Both the position numbers and the translations under genes were made by a program. From Bacillus andreraoultii (GTDB taxonomy: Bacteria; Bacillota; Bacilli; Bacillales; Caldibacillaceae), in the NCBI RefSeq assembly GCF_001244735.1, contig NZ_LN868937.1, positions 2,652,785 to 2,716,784 on the forward strand: DNA of 64,000 nucleotides. The letters run 5' to 3'. Shown one piece after another: positions 63,380-64,000 of this stretch (position 1 is its first letter; every line of letters starts with the position of its first letter). Below the pieces are notes generated by a model. The model saw only the letters and a program-made list of their open reading frames with translations, ran no database searches and was not told the DNA's origin.

Positions 63380-64000
63380 TTGAAAAAGTTAATTGATATC
63401 GGAGTAAATTTAACTGATAAGCAATTTGCAAAAGATCAAGAAGTGGTTGTTGAAAGAGCTTTAGAAAATGGAGTTAGTCAAATGATCTTGACGGGTTCAA
63501 ATGTGAAAGGAAGTAAAGAAGCGGCAAAACTTGCGAAGGCATATCCGAATGTTCTATTTTCAACAGCTGGTATTCATCCCCATGATGCTAAGGGTTTCAA
63601 TTCAAATTCTATTCATGAATTAAAACAGTTAGCCAGTCAGAAAGAAGTTGTAGCAATTGGTGAATGTGGTCTTGATTTCAACCGAATGTTTTCCCCACAA
63701 CAAGCGCAAGAACAATGTTTTGAAGCACAATTAGATTTAGCAAAGGAACTTTCTATGCCGTTATTCTTACATGAAAGAGATGCTCATGATCGATTTTGTG
63801 AAATTTTTGCGGACTATCTAACATTAGCTGAACATGCTGTTGTTCATTGTTTTACAGGTCATACAGCTGAAGTGAAAAAGTATGTATCGATGGGTTTTTA
63901 TATTGGGGTCACGGGATGGATTTGTGATGAAAGACGCGGACAATCTTTACAAGAAGCAGTAAAATATATTCCGCTTGATCGGTTATTAATTGAAACAGAT
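63380..64000 (+). CDS. tatD: TatD-family DNase (3' end outside window)
   Basis: Metal-dependent 3'-5' DNA exonuclease of the TIM-barrel amidohydrolase superfamily; 207 codons are visible. It follows true TatD rather than YcfH: IDIGVNLTDKQFAKD at the start, AGIHPHDAK near 62, IGECGLDFNRMFSP near 93, FLHERDAHDRF near 127, VVHCFTGHTAE near 153, GVTGWICDERRG near 174, and LLIETD at the window edge with the metal-binding Asp. The start is TTG with AGGAGG upstream. Roles in DNA repair and stress are known for relatives. Confidence 0.93.
   Translation, partial: MKKLIDIGVNLTDKQFAKDQEVVVERALENGVSQMILTGSNVKGSKEAAKLAKAYPNVLFSTAGIHPHDAKGFNSNSIHELKQLASQKEVVAIGECGLDFNRMFSPQQAQEQCFEAQLDLAKELSMPLFLHERDAHDRFCEIFADYLTLAEHAVVHCFTGHTAEVKKYVSMGFYIGVTGWICDERRGQSLQEAVKYIPLDRLLIETD

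Overview
The window is A+T-rich chromosomal DNA from an endospore-forming member of the Bacillaceae. Sporulation and spore genes (yhaL, an alpha/beta-type SASP, yheD, spoVR, a YjcZ-type peptide) and conserved gene neighbourhoods match the yha-yhe and yhc-yhd regions of Bacillus subtilis. Typical Firmicute signals are also present: strong AGGAGG ribosome binding sites, TTG and GTG starts, a T-box, Fur boxes and a GEMM-I riboswitch. The genus cannot be named from this sequence alone.

Layout. 1-7.7 kb: the end of prsA, then on the minus strand yhaL, yhaM (3'-5' exoribonuclease) and the yhaN-yhaO SbcCD-like pair, plus a Pro/Gly-rich protein and yhzD. 7.7-17.6 kb: yjlC-ndh, an acyl-CoA ligase, yhaX, yheA, yheB, yheD, sspB and tatA. 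17.7-26.2 kb: a PAS histidine kinase, cardiolipin synthase, an MFS exporter, and the lactate oxidation operon lutABC with its regulator lutR. 26.3-38.2 kb: argS behind a T-box, spoVR, a GltC-like LysR regulator, an M14 peptidase, yhdB, bdbC with a membrane thioredoxin, ypsA, yhcU, yhcT and an aldo/keto reductase. 38.5-49.5 kb: topB, a YcgL/RlaP-type nucleotidyltransferase, a lactonase, a C45 acyltransferase-like protein, and a petrobactin-type iron-siderophore transporter (yclNOPQ) under two perfect Fur boxes. 49.6-61 kb is a decaying, accessory-looking stretch: a chemotaxis receptor with two nonsense codons, an ISL3 element, an EAL-domain gene downstream of a c-di-GMP-I riboswitch, namA, a broken DUF3784 gene, a MerR regulator with its own 19-bp-spacer promoter, a 52-bp tandem array, a YjcZ peptide, ddh and two frameshifted small genes. 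61.2-64 kb: an unusually long ATP sulfurylase with an unexplained C-terminal domain, and the start of tatD.

The most novel signal is non-coding. A dispersed element of about 100-145 nt starts near AAACTC and ends in a conserved long hairpin (arms GGAAAGTAGAAATT and AATTTCTACTTTCC) followed by a CTAAAA tail. I see about eight copies or remnants, and every copy whose orientation can be read faces the same way. Two of them sit at the end of a longer composite repeat (21.85-22.35 kb and 59.73-60.04 kb). A degenerate tandem repeat with an exact 52-nt period occurs inside one composite and again, independently, after the MerR gene. I do not recognise either family.

No tRNA, rRNA or CRISPR array is visible. 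All identifications are by reading the sequence; no database search or folding program was run.
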